This document shows, one piece after another, positions 48,840 to 56,985 of a DNA stretch of 59,890 bases. Origin of the DNA: Amycolatopsis anabasis (GTDB lineage Bacteria; Actinomycetota; Actinomycetes; Mycobacteriales; Pseudonocardiaceae); contig NZ_VTHK01000052.1 in NCBI RefSeq assembly GCF_009765355.1, positions 1-59,890 on the forward strand, in the 5' to 3' direction. The translations under genes and the position numbers were made by a program. The notes beneath the pieces were generated by a model that saw only the letters and a program-made list of their open reading frames with translations, ran no database searches and had not been told where the DNA came from. How positions within the stretch are numbered: the first letter of the stretch is position 1; each line of letters opens with the position of its first letter.

Positions 48840-49153
48840 GCGACTTCTTCTTTCGCCTCGGCGTCCACGTAGACCACGCCGTCGGCGAGGACGACCGGGT
48901 AGGTGCGCACCGGGTTCTTCGCCGGGAGGCAGGTCGGCCTCCCGGTGCGGAGGTCGAAGGACGCGGCGTGCAGCGGGCATTCGACGAAACACCCTTCGAG
49001 CCAGCCGTCGGCCAGCGAGGCGTCCTGGTGGCTGCACGTGTCGTCGATCGCGAAGAAGCCGTCCTCGGCGTGGAAGACCGCGATCGGCACCGGGCCGTCG
49101 ACGCGGATCGCTTCGCCTTCGGGGAGATCGGTGACGGCGCAGGCTCGGATCAT
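48836..49153 (-). CDS. Rieske 2Fe-2S ferredoxin
   Basis: 105-residue stand-alone Rieske ferredoxin, like HcaC/BphA3. Cluster ligands lie in CSHQDAS (Cys, His) and CPLHAAS (Cys, His). It carries electrons from the reductase to a ring-hydroxylating-type oxygenase. It is the first gene of a minus-strand pair whose promoter faces the IclR gene; a GTTGCGC inverted repeat lies 43 bp upstream of the start. Next to demethylation genes, a link to the Rieske oxygenase is the simplest reading. Confidence 0.92.
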   Translation of the reverse strand: MIRACAVTDLPEGEAIRVDGPVPIAVFHAEDGFFAIDDTCSHQDASLADGWLEGCFVECPLHAASFDLRTGRPTCLPAKNPVRTYPVVLADGVVYVDAEAKEEVA

Positions 49154-49195
49154 CGGGGCCTCCGTGAATGACTTACCGGAAGTTCGGGGAAGGTT

Positions 49196-49231
49196 GTTGC
49201 GCTATGCGAGACGCGATGTGCTATGCGCAAC
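49196..49231. promoter_or_regulatory. Candidate IclR-type operator between ferredoxin and iclR genes
   Basis: Half-sites GTTGCGCTATGC (49196-49207) and GCTATGCGCAAC (49220-49231) form an inverted repeat (TTGCGC-N3-GC / GC-N3-GCGCAA) separated by 12 bp. Further half-sites lie at 49305 and 50166/50197. Confidence 0.6.
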
Positions 49232-49304
49232 AGTCCCGCGCGTGCCGGGATCACGTCAAGAGATTCGCCCGCACGGCCGAGCGAAATCGGCGCCAGCCGT
49301 TAGT

Positions 49305-49316
49305 GTTGCGCTGTGC
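49305..49316 (+). promoter_or_regulatory. Candidate autoregulatory half-site at the iclR start codon
   Basis: GTTGCGCTGTGC differs by one base from the half-site at 49196 and covers the GTG start codon. It overlaps the end of TAGTGT (49301-49306), the probable -10 of a leaderless iclR mRNA. Confidence 0.5.
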
Positions 49317-50107
49317 GGAACAAGGATTCAGATCGGTCAGGCAACCCCGCCCCCAGTCAGGTCCAGTCGGTGGACCGCGCGATCAGCGTGCTCGAGCTGT
49401 TGGCCCGCAACGGAGAAGCCGGGATCACCGAGATCGCCGGCGAGCTCGGCGTGCACAAGTCGACCGCCTCCCGGCTGGTGAGCGTCCTGGAAGCGCGCGG
49501 ACTGGTGGAGCAGCTCGGCGAACGCGGCAAGTACGCGATCGGGTTCGGCATCGTGCGCCTCGCGGGCGCCGCGACCGGCCGGATGGACCTGGCCAGACTG
49601 GGGCGGCAGACCTGCCAGGTGCTGGCCGAAACGCTCGGCGAGACGGTGAACATCGCGGTCGCCGACGAGGGCGTCGCGATCAACATCAGCCAGGCGCGCG
49701 GCTCCGCGGCGATCACCACGCAGAACTGGACCGGCCAGCGCACCCCGCTGCACGCGACCTCCAGCGGCAAGGTGCTGCTGGCGTACATGGCCGACGGCGA
49801 GCGGCGCCGCTCGCTGCGCCGCAAGCTCGAGGAGTACACGCCCCGGACGGTCACCGACGCCGGCGACCTGGCCGCCGAGCTGGACCGGGTCGTCGAGGAC
49901 GGGTATGCCGCGTGCTTCGAGGAGTTCGAACTGGGCATGCACGCGGTCGCGGTGCCGATCCACGGGCCCGGCGGCGAGGTGGTCGCCGCGATCAGCGCGT
50001 CCGGCCCGTCGTACCGGCTCTCCCGGCAGCGGGTGCGCCAGGTCGTGCGGCCGATGGCCGAGGCCGCCGCCGAACTCTCCGCCCAGCTCGGCTACTACCA
50101 GGACTGA
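49313..50107 (+). CDS. IclR-family transcriptional regulator of the betaine island
   Basis: 264 residues; GTG start 6 nt after TAGTGT, so leaderless. N-terminal winged helix-turn-helix (about 15-85: AISVLELLARNGEAGITEIA, GVHKSTASRLVSVLEARGLV) and C-terminal IclR effector domain (about 95-260: HATSSGKVLLAYM, LGMHAVAVPIHGPGGEVVAAISASGPSYR). It lies between the divergent ferredoxin operon and the dimethylglycine oxidase operon and is flanked by matching half-sites. It is therefore the likely local regulator, with a methylated amine or downstream metabolite as ligand. Confidence 0.93.
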   Translation: MRNKDSDRSGNPAPSQVQSVDRAISVLELLARNGEAGITEIAGELGVHKSTASRLVSVLEARGLVEQLGERGKYAIGFGIVRLAGAATGRMDLARLGRQTCQVLAETLGETVNIAVADEGVAINISQARGSAAITTQNWTGQRTPLHATSSGKVLLAYMADGERRRSLRRKLEEYTPRTVTDAGDLAAELDRVVEDGYAACFEEFELGMHAVAVPIHGPGGEVVAAISASGPSYRLSRQRVRQVVRPMAEAAAELSAQLGYYQD

Positions 50108-50165
50108 TCCACGTGGACGCAACTGCCGCGTAGGTATTGACACGCGGTTTCCCATCCCGCACTTT

Positions 50166-50201
50166 GTTGCAGAAGACGGAACACGTCTCCCTCTCCGCAA
50201 C
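50166..50201. promoter_or_regulatory. Candidate operator upstream of the dimethylglycine oxidase operon
   Basis: GTTGCAGAAG (50166-50175) and CTCTCCGCAAC (50191-50201) form inverted GTTGC half-sites like those by iclR, 41 bp before the ATG. Confidence 0.5.
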
Positions 50202-50241
50202 ACACCTCAATTCGTCCACTGTGGACAGGAGGTACCCAGGG

Positions 50242-52692
50242 ATGGCTGCCAAACCCCGCGTTGTCGTGATCGGAGCCGGTATCGTCGGCTGCGCCCTAGC
50301 CGACGAGCTCACCGAACGCGGCTGGACCGACGTCACCGTGCTGGAGCAGGGCGACCTGTTCGCCACCGGCGGGTCCAGTTCGCACGCCCCGGGCCTGGTC
50401 TTCCAGACCACCGGTTGCAAGACCATGACCGAGTTCGCGAAGTACACCGTCGCGAAGTACACCGGCCTCACCCTGGACGGGAAGTGGTGCTTCCAGCAGC
50501 TCGGCGGGCTGGAGGTGGCCACCACCGAAGGGCGCTGGGCCGATCTGAAACGCCGCCACGGCTGGGCGACCTCGTGGGGTGTGCGCGGCTACCTGCGCAC
50601 CCCGGACGAATGCGCGCAGCTGCACCCGCTGCTGGATCCGGACCGGCTGCTCGGCGGGTTCCACATCCCGAGCGACGGGCTGGCCAAACCGCTGCGCGCC
50701 GCCGAGGCGCAGGCCCGGCGGGCGATCGAACGCGGTGCGCGGTTCCTGGCGCGGCAGCAGGTCATCCGGATCGAGCGCGCGGCCGGGCGGGTCACCGGGG
50801 TCGCCACCGAGACCGATCACTTCCGCGCGGACCTCGTGGTGTGCTGCGCCGGGATGTGGGGCCCGCTGATCGGCGAACTGGTCGATCTGACCGTGCCACT
50901 GGTGCCGATGGCCCACCAGTACGCGAAGACCAACCCGCTGCCGGTGCTGGCCGGGCACAACGACGAGCTGACCGAGGCGAGCAAACCGATCCTGCGGCAC
51001 CAGGAGGCCGACCTCTACTTCCGCGAGCACGTCGACCGGCTCGGGATCGGCGCGTACGGCCACCGGCCGATGCCGGTCCGCCCCGGGGAGATCGCCGATC
51101 CGCGCGGCGGCCCCGGGATGCCGTCGGAACTGGCGTTCACCCCGGACGACTTCGAGGAGTCCTGGGCCGCGGCCGCCGAACTGCTGCCCGTGCTGGGGGA
51201 CACGAAGATCGAGCACGGCATCAACGGGTTGTTCTCCTTCACCAGCGACGGGATGCCGCTGCTCGGCGAACATCCCGATCTGGACGGGTTCTGGGTCGCC
51301 GAGGCGGTGTGGATCACCCATTCCGCCGGGGTGGCCAGGGCTATGGCCGAATGGCTGGTCGACGGGCAGCCGGGCCTGGACCTGCACGGCTGCGATCTGG
51401 CCCGGTTCGAGGACGTGCAACTCGCGCCGGACTACGTGCACACCCGCGCCTGCCAGGCGTTCGCCGAGGTCTACGACGTCATCCACCCGCTGCAGCCGAT
51501 GGCCGAACCGCGGCCGTTGCGCACCAGCCCGTTCTACGAACGGCAACGCGAACTCGGCGCGTACTTCCTGGAGGCGGGTGGCTGGGAACGGCCGCACTGG
51601 TACCAGAGCAACGCGAACCTGCCCGAGGTCGACCGGATCCCCGCCCGCGACGGCTGGGCGGCGCGGTACTGGTCGCCGATCGCCGGGGCCGAGGCGTGCG
51701 TGGCCCGGCAGCGGGTGGCGATGTTCGACATGACCCCGCTCAAACGGCTGGAGGTGAGCGGCCCGGGCGCGCTGGCGTTCCTGCAGGCGCTGACCAGCAA
51801 CCAGCTGGCCCGGAAACCGGGCGCGGTCACCTACACGCTGCTGCTCGGCGAGGACGGCGGGATCCGCAGCGATCTGACCGTCGCCCGGCTCGGCCCGGAG
51901 ACGTTCCAGGTGGGTGTGAACGGCAACACCGACCTCGACTGGCTGCGCCGCCACCTGCCCGGCGACGGCAGCGTGCACCTGTGCGAGATCACCGCGGGCA
52001 CCTGCTGCGTCGGGCTGTGGGGGCCACGCGCGCGGGATCTCCTGCAGCCACTGTCCACAACGGACTTCTCGCACCAGGCCATGGGCTACTTCCGGGCCCG
52101 GCGCGCCTATGTGGGCCAGGTGCCGGTGACCGCGCTGCGACTGTCCTATGTGGGCGAACTCGGCTGGGAGCTGTACACCGGCGCGGATCTCGGCCGCAAG
52201 CTCTGGGACACGCTGTGGGAGGCGGGGCAGCGCTTCGGCGTGATCGCCGCGGGCCGGGACGCGTTCAACAGCATGCGCCTGGAGAAGGGCTACCGGTCCT
52301 GGGGCGCCGACATGACCACCGAACACGATCCGTACGAGGCCGGGGTCGGCTTCGCGGTGCGGATGGACAAGGGCTACTTCATCGGCCGGGAGGCGCTCAC
52401 CGGGCGTTCCGCCGAGACGGTCACCCGGAAGCTCACCTGCCTGACCGTGGCGGATCCGGCCGCCGTGGTGCTCGGCAAGGAACCGGTGTACGTCGACGGG
52501 CGGGCCTGCGGATACGTGACCAGCGCGGCCTACGGCTACACGATCGGGCGCGGGATCGCCTACGCCTGGCTGCCCGCCGCGGCCGCCGTTCCCGGACGTC
52601 CGGTCGAGATCGAGTACTTCGGCGAGAAGGTGCCCGCGGTGGTCGCCGCGGAACCGTTGTTCGATCCGGACATGTCCCGCCTGAGGAGTTGA
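50242..52692 (+). CDS. Dimethylglycine oxidase-like flavoprotein (FAD + GcvT domains)
   Basis: 816 residues from ATG 50242 (AGGAGGT 8 nt upstream). It oxidises N,N-dimethylglycine to sarcosine and transfers the methyl carbon to tetrahydrofolate. It aligns by eye with Arthrobacter globiformis dimethylglycine oxidase over its whole length. FAD fold VVVIGAGIVGCALADELTER; the histidine that binds FAD covalently in GGSSSHAPGLVFQ (H48); ILRHQEADLYFREH; then the C-terminal GcvT folate-binding half (MTPLKRLEVSGPGAL, GTCCVGLWGPRARDLL, LSYVGELGWELYTGADLG, RLEKGYRSWGADMTTEHDP). It is first in the operon with sarcosine oxidase and a Rieske oxygenase. Confidence 0.92.
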   Translation: MAAKPRVVVIGAGIVGCALADELTERGWTDVTVLEQGDLFATGGSSSHAPGLVFQTTGCKTMTEFAKYTVAKYTGLTLDGKWCFQQLGGLEVATTEGRWADLKRRHGWATSWGVRGYLRTPDECAQLHPLLDPDRLLGGFHIPSDGLAKPLRAAEAQARRAIERGARFLARQQVIRIERAAGRVTGVATETDHFRADLVVCCAGMWGPLIGELVDLTVPLVPMAHQYAKTNPLPVLAGHNDELTEASKPILRHQEADLYFREHVDRLGIGAYGHRPMPVRPGEIADPRGGPGMPSELAFTPDDFEESWAAAAELLPVLGDTKIEHGINGLFSFTSDGMPLLGEHPDLDGFWVAEAVWITHSAGVARAMAEWLVDGQPGLDLHGCDLARFEDVQLAPDYVHTRACQAFAEVYDVIHPLQPMAEPRPLRTSPFYERQRELGAYFLEAGGWERPHWYQSNANLPEVDRIPARDGWAARYWSPIAGAEACVARQRVAMFDMTPLKRLEVSGPGALAFLQALTSNQLARKPGAVTYTLLLGEDGGIRSDLTVARLGPETFQVGVNGNTDLDWLRRHLPGDGSVHLCEITAGTCCVGLWGPRARDLLQPLSTTDFSHQAMGYFRARRAYVGQVPVTALRLSYVGELGWELYTGADLGRKLWDTLWEAGQRFGVIAAGRDAFNSMRLEKGYRSWGADMTTEHDPYEAGVGFAVRMDKGYFIGREALTGRSAETVTRKLTCLTVADPAAVVLGKEPVYVDGRACGYVTSAAYGYTIGRGIAYAWLPAAAAVPGRPVEIEYFGEKVPAVVAAEPLFDPDMSRLRS

Positions 52693-52693
52693 G

Positions 52694-53830
52694 ATGCCTC
52701 GCTACGACGTCATCGTGATCGGGCTCGGCGGGATGGGCAGCGCCGCCGCGTACCGGCTCGCCCAGCGCGGGCACCGGGTGCTGGGCCTGGATCGGTACGC
52801 CCCGGTGCACAACCGCGGATCGAGCCACGGCGGCTCGCGGATCACCCGGCAGGCCTATTTCGAGGACCCCGCGTACGTGCCGCTGCTGCTGCGGGCGCAC
52901 GAGATGTGGGCGCAGATCGAACGCGACTCGGGGCGGGCGATCTTCCACCGGTGCGGCGGGATCATGGTCGGGCGGCCGGACAGCCGGACGGTCGCCGGGA
53001 GCGTGCGCAGCGCCCGGCAATGGGATCTGCCGCACGAACTGCTGGACGCGGCCGAGATCCGGCGGCGCTTCCCGACCATGAACCCGGCCGAAGACGAGAT
53101 CGCGTTGTACGAGGCGAGCGCGGGCCTGGTCGTCCCGGAGGCGAGTGTGGCGGCGCAGCTGCTGCTGGCCACCCGCGCCGGGGCCGAACTGCACCACGAG
53201 GAGGAGGTGCTGACCTGGACGGCGGACTCCGCGGGGGTCCGGGTGGGGACCACGCGGAACTACTACGTCGCCGACCAGCTCGTCGTCTGCCCGGGCGCCT
53301 GGGCCCCGGAACTGCTGTCCGGGCTGGGCGTCCCGTTCCGGATCGAGCGCCAGGTGCAGTACTGGTTCGCGCCCCGCGGCGGCGCGGAGCCGTTCGTGGA
53401 CCACCCGATCTACGTGTGGGAGAACGAACTGGGACGCCAGTTCTACGGATTCCCGGCGCACCACGGTCCCGAGGTGAAGGTCGCGTTCTTCCGGGGCGGG
53501 CAGACCTGCACCCCGGAGACCATCGACCGGACCGTGCACGCGCACGAGGTCCGCGCGATCGCCGAATTCGCCGGTGCGCGCATGCCGTCGCTGCCCGGGG
53601 AGTTCCGGCGCGCGGCGACCTGCATGTACACCAACACCCCGGACGAGCACTTCGTGATCGCGCGCCACCCCGGGCACGCGCGGGTCGTGGTGGCGTGCGG
53701 GTTCTCCGGGCACGGCTTCAAGTTCGTGCCGGTGGTCGGCGAGGTGGTCGCCGACCTGGTGACCAAGGGAGCCACCCGGCACCCGATCTCGCTGTTCGAT
53801 CCCGCCCGCCTCAAGGGGGCTCCGGCATGA
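52694..53830 (+). CDS. Monomeric sarcosine oxidase-like enzyme
   Basis: 378 residues, starting 1 bp after the previous stop with GAGGAG 5 nt before the ATG. It oxidises sarcosine (N-methylglycine) to glycine and formaldehyde with O2. FAD motif VIVIGLGGMGSAAAYRLAQRG, SSHGGSRITRQAYFEDPAYV, and the covalent-flavin cysteine in ATCMYTNTPDEHFVIARHP, with CGFSGHGFKFVPVVGE at the end. The length and both signatures fit MSOX/SolA. It follows dimethylglycine oxidase in the pathway order betaine to dimethylglycine to sarcosine to glycine. Confidence 0.93.
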   Translation: MPRYDVIVIGLGGMGSAAAYRLAQRGHRVLGLDRYAPVHNRGSSHGGSRITRQAYFEDPAYVPLLLRAHEMWAQIERDSGRAIFHRCGGIMVGRPDSRTVAGSVRSARQWDLPHELLDAAEIRRRFPTMNPAEDEIALYEASAGLVVPEASVAAQLLLATRAGAELHHEEEVLTWTADSAGVRVGTTRNYYVADQLVVCPGAWAPELLSGLGVPFRIERQVQYWFAPRGGAEPFVDHPIYVWENELGRQFYGFPAHHGPEVKVAFFRGGQTCTPETIDRTVHAHEVRAIAEFAGARMPSLPGEFRRAATCMYTNTPDEHFVIARHPGHARVVVACGFSGHGFKFVPVVGEVVADLVTKGATRHPISLFDPARLKGAPA

Positions 53831-54003
53831 CACCTTCTGTGCCAAGTCGCGGCACTCGAGACGACCACAGCGCGCGCCCCGGCCGACAGGCCCCGCTATC
53901 GGGGCGGCAGGGCGCCCCACCCGCTGACGTGCGAGGCGAACACGAGTCGCGCCCTGGCGACACGATCGCGGACGCGCGCGGACCCGCGAAGGAGCGAGCA
54001 TGA
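53827..54003 (+). CDS. Candidate 58-residue translationally coupled small protein
   Basis: The ATG overlaps the sarcosine oxidase stop (ATGA), and its own TGA overlaps the ATG of the Rieske oxygenase (ATGA). This fills the only gap in the operon exactly. The product begins MTPSVPSRGTRDDHSARPG and ends RGPAKERA; it is Arg/Pro/Gly-rich, hydrophilic and probably disordered, with no recognised family. A short hairpin GCCCCG-CTAT-CGGGGC lies inside. It could be a real small protein or a translational bridge to the oxygenase. Confidence 0.45.
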   Translation: MTPSVPSRGTRDDHSARPGRQAPLSGRQGAPPADVRGEHESRPGDTIADARGPAKERA

Positions 54004-55160
54004 CCGCCACCGAGTTGCCGTCGAGCTTGCTGTCCACATTGCCCGGTCGCTACTACACGGACCCGGAGATCTTCGCTGCCGAACAGGAGAAGATCTTCGA
54101 GGCGGACTGGTTCTGCGCGGTGCGCGGTGCCGATCTCGCGTCCCCGGGCGACTTCCAGACCGTCCACATCGGACGCGAGAGCGTGCTCGTGAGCCGGGCG
54201 CGTGACGGCGGGCTGCGGGCCTTCCTCAACGTCTGCCGCCACCGCGGCGCGCGGCTGTGCGCCGCGGAATCCGGTTCGGTGAAACGGTCCTTCCAGTGCC
54301 CGTACCACGCCTGGACCTACGGCCTCGACGGCAAACTGATCGCCGCGCCGAACCTGGTGAACACCCCCGACGTCGACCGCGCCGCCTACGGCCTGCACCC
54401 GGTGGCGCTGCGCGAATGGCTCGGTTACGCCTGGCTCTGCCTCGCCGCCGAGCCACCGTCCTTTTCGGACACCGTGGTGCGCGCGATCGCCGATCGGCTC
54501 GGCGCGCCCGAGGCGATCGAGGCCTACCGGATCGATCGCCTGTCCGTCGGCCGCCGGATCCGGTACGACGTGCGCGCCAACTGGAAGCTCATCGTGGAGA
54601 ACTTCATGGAGTGCTACCACTGCGCGACGATCCACCCGGAACTCACCGAGGTGCTTCCCGAGTTCGCCGAGGGCTACGCCGCGCAGTACTTCGTCGGGCA
54701 CGGGGCGGAGTTCGGCGACGGGATCGGCGGCTTCACCGTGGACGGGAGCGCGGGGTTCGCGAAACTGGCCGGGGTCGCCCACGAGCAGGACCGGCGGTAC
54801 TTCGCGATCACCGTGCGCCCGCAGGTGTTCGTGAACCTGGTGCCCGATCACGTGATCTTCCACCGGATGTTCCCGATGGCGGCCGATCGCACGGTCGTCG
54901 AATGCGACTGGCTCTATGCCGACGAAGTCGTCGCGCAGGGCCGGGACGTGTCCCGTTCGGTCGAGCTGTTCCACCGGGTGAACCAGCAGGATTTCGACGC
55001 CTGCGAACGCTGCCAGCCCGCGATGGGTTCCCGCGCCTACGCGAACGGCGGGGTGCTGATGCCGACCGAACACCACCTCGGCGAATTCCACGACTGGCTG
55101 CGGACCCGGCTCGCTCAACCGGGCAGCCATTCCCGTTCGAACTCGGGGTGCGCGGAGTAG
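54000..55160 (+). CDS. Rieske-type oxygenase alpha subunit, glycine betaine monooxygenase (GbcA)-like
   Basis: 386 residues. Rieske domain ligands CRHRGARLC and CPYHAWTYG (C-x-H, C-x2-H). The mononuclear iron site is in ENFMECYHCATIHPEL, with two His and a downstream acidic ligand. PGRYYTDPEIFAAEQEKIF at the N-terminus is typical of the GbcA/carnitine/stachydrine demethylase branch. Beside dimethylglycine and sarcosine oxidases the likely reaction is glycine betaine to dimethylglycine plus formaldehyde. AAGGAGCGAGC precedes the ATG. The last 46 bp overlap the convergent DUF6221 gene. Confidence 0.9.
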   Translation: MTATELPSSLLSTLPGRYYTDPEIFAAEQEKIFEADWFCAVRGADLASPGDFQTVHIGRESVLVSRARDGGLRAFLNVCRHRGARLCAAESGSVKRSFQCPYHAWTYGLDGKLIAAPNLVNTPDVDRAAYGLHPVALREWLGYAWLCLAAEPPSFSDTVVRAIADRLGAPEAIEAYRIDRLSVGRRIRYDVRANWKLIVENFMECYHCATIHPELTEVLPEFAEGYAAQYFVGHGAEFGDGIGGFTVDGSAGFAKLAGVAHEQDRRYFAITVRPQVFVNLVPDHVIFHRMFPMAADRTVVECDWLYADEVVAQGRDVSRSVELFHRVNQQDFDACERCQPAMGSRAYANGGVLMPTEHHLGEFHDWLRTRLAQPGSHSRSNSGCAE

Positions 55161-55357
55161 GGCAGGGCCATGGCCCGCAGCATCCGGGACATCCGCTCGT
55201 CCGCCTGCCCACCCTCGAGGGCGGTCAGCAGCAGGCGTTTCGCGCGGCATTCGGCCAGCACCCGTTGCGGCGACCACGGGCCGCCGGTGGTTCCCCGGAC
55301 CGCACGGGTTTCGTCCTCGTGGATCCGGGCGCGCAGAAAGGACACAATGCAGGCCAT
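55115..55357 (-). CDS. DUF6221-family small protein
   Basis: 80 residues beginning MACIVSFLRARIHEDETRA, with a central RVLAECRAKRLLLTAL helix and the ending ALPYSAHPEFEREWLPG. This start/end pattern is that of DUF6221, small actinobacterial proteins of unknown role. Its 3' end overlaps the Rieske oxygenase by 46 bp antisense. Confidence 0.8.
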   Translation of the reverse strand: MACIVSFLRARIHEDETRAVRGTTGGPWSPQRVLAECRAKRLLLTALEGGQADERMSRMLRAMALPYSAHPEFEREWLPG

Positions 55358-55455
55358 GACACGAATCTAGGACGAAACCGGCGGACTGCCGTCCGCCCAA
55401 CTGATGATCACGGCTACTCCCGGAGGCCTATCCCCACCCCCGCCAGGTGGCGGGG

Positions 55456-56103
55456 TCAGCCGGTGCCGAGGAGGTCGGCGGCCAGCGCGACCGCGTCCAC
55501 ACCGCTCGCGCCGTCCACGACGTGCCAGCGGGAAAGCCACGACCGCGCGGCGAGTTCGTCGTACACGCGGGCGCAGCGCGCCTGCAGATCGTCATCGGAT
55601 TCGAACGCGTCCTTGGCCCGATCGGCCTCCGTCTTCGCGCGCCCTTCCGCTCGGGCGGCGGCCACCTCCGGCGCGACCCGCAGCAGGATCTGCGCGTCCG
55701 GCACCGGCAGCGCGAACCGGCCGACCTCCAGTTCGCGCACCCACTCGACCACCGAGCCGTCCGCGTCCTGGTGCAGCCGGGCCGCGGCGTAGGCCGCGTT
55801 GGAGGCCACGTACCGGTCGAGCAGCACGACGTCGTGCGTGTTCAGGCCGTCGCGGATCTCCCCGGCCGCGCCCCGGCGGTCCAGGGCGTAGAGCACGGCC
55901 ATGCCGTAGACCGAATCGGCCAGGTCACCGTGCCCGCGGTGCAGGGCCTCGCGCACGAGATCGGCGTGCACGCTCACCCCGTAACGCGGGAACGCCAGCG
56001 TGCTCACGGTCGCGCCGCGGTCGTGCAGCGCTTTCGTCACCCGGTCCGCGAGGGTGCGCTTGCCCGCCCCGTCCAGCCCTTCGATCACCACAAGTCGGCC
56101 CAC
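55456..56103 (-). CDS. tmk: Thymidylate kinase
   Basis: 215 residues from GTG 56103; TAGGGT lies 8 nt before it, suggesting a near-leaderless mRNA. It phosphorylates dTMP to dTDP. P-loop IEGLDGAGKRTL with Arg after Lys, as in M. tuberculosis Tmk; TLAFPRYGVSVHADLVREAL; and DRYVASNAAYAAARLHQDAD, the dTMP-binding DRY motif. In mycobacteria the gene directly precedes mtrA and follows sahH; here both neighbours are displaced by inserted genes. Confidence 0.95.
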   Translation of the reverse strand: MGRLVVIEGLDGAGKRTLADRVTKALHDRGATVSTLAFPRYGVSVHADLVREALHRGHGDLADSVYGMAVLYALDRRGAAGEIRDGLNTHDVVLLDRYVASNAAYAAARLHQDADGSVVEWVRELEVGRFALPVPDAQILLRVAPEVAAARAEGRAKTEADRAKDAFESDDDLQARCARVYDELAARSWLSRWHVVDGASGVDAVALAADLLGTG

Positions 56104-56120
56104 GGGAACGAACCCTAACG

Positions 56121-56169
56121 AACCGGCGGGCTCGACGGGTACGCCCCGTAAACGTCGAGCCCGCCGGTT
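56121..56169 (-). terminator. Strong hairpin behind the membrane-anchored partner gene
   Basis: Perfect 17-bp stem AACCGGCGGGCTCGACG / CGTCGAGCCCGCCGGTT (56121-56137 with 56153-56169) with a 15-nt loop, 16 bp after the stop of the gene ending at 56186. It insulates tmk. Confidence 0.88.
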
Positions 56170-56185
56170 CTCTCCGGAAGGCGGG

Positions 56186-56980
56186 TCAGGTGCGTGCGGT
56201 TCGGGACGACCGCACCAGGAAAGCCGCCGCGCCGACGACCACCAGACCAGCGCCGAGTACCAGCAGGGCGGTCCAGCCGGTGCCGGATTCCACCGCCGCG
56301 TTGTCCTCCCGCAGCACGGTGCCGGCGTAACCGCCCGCCGCACCCTGCCGCGCGTAGTCGGAACCGGCGAGCTTGTCGCCGTAGCGCTGGGAAACCGCGC
56401 GCTGGTAGTCGGCCAGCGCGGTCACCTCGCCCACCGGCCGGCCGCTCACCCCGGCGTCGAGCAGGGTGACCCGGCCGTCGCGCTGCGCGTACCAGGCGTC
56501 CACCTGCGGCTCGTGCAGCAGCAGGGCACCCGCCGGGAGCGCCGCGGCGAGTTTGGCTTCCCGGTCGCCGGAGGCGATGTTGCCGACCTGCCAGGCGCCG
56601 TCCGCGGCGCGCACCGTCCACAGTGTCGCGACCTGGCCGTCCGCGGCGCGGGCCGGGACGGCGAGGTAGGCGAGCGTGCCCGCCGGCGCGCCCGCGACCC
56701 CGGCGACGAAGTCCTTGGACAGTTCGTACACCGCGACCGACGCGCGATCCACGGTGACCGCGGGCGCCTGCGCCACCGCCGCCCGCTGCTGCCCGCCGCC
56801 CTGGGCGAAGAACTTGCCGAGGGTCGCCTGGACCGCGGGATCGGCCGCGGCCGAGTGCGCCGAGGCGACGTCCGCACCGGAGGGCTGGCCCGCCGCGGGT
56901 TCGGGTGCGGCCTGCGCGCCGGTGGCCGTGGCGAAGAATCCGGCCGTCGCCAGCGCGGCGAGTGCGAGTATCCGTTTCAT
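56186..56980 (-). CDS. Secreted, C-terminally membrane-anchored hypothetical protein
   Basis: 264 residues from ATG 56980 (GAGGTGA upstream). Signal peptide MKRILALAALATAGFFATAT, cleaved after GAQA; extracytoplasmic domain of about 190 residues with no recognised family (SVAVYELSKDFVAGVAG, VATLWTVRAADGAWQVGNIA); C-terminal helix TGWTALLVLGAGLVVVGAAA followed by basic RSSRTART, so anchored from outside. It starts 5 bp after the papain-like protease gene and is co-transcribed. It may be an anchor, chaperone, substrate or inhibitor of that protease. Confidence 0.8.
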   Translation of the reverse strand: MKRILALAALATAGFFATATGAQAAPEPAAGQPSGADVASAHSAAADPAVQATLGKFFAQGGGQQRAAVAQAPAVTVDRASVAVYELSKDFVAGVAGAPAGTLAYLAVPARAADGQVATLWTVRAADGAWQVGNIASGDREAKLAAALPAGALLLHEPQVDAWYAQRDGRVTLLDAGVSGRPVGEVTALADYQRAVSQRYGDKLAGSDYARQGAAGGYAGTVLREDNAAVESGTGWTALLVLGAGLVVVGAAAFLVRSSRTART

Positions 56981-56985
56981 CGCCG

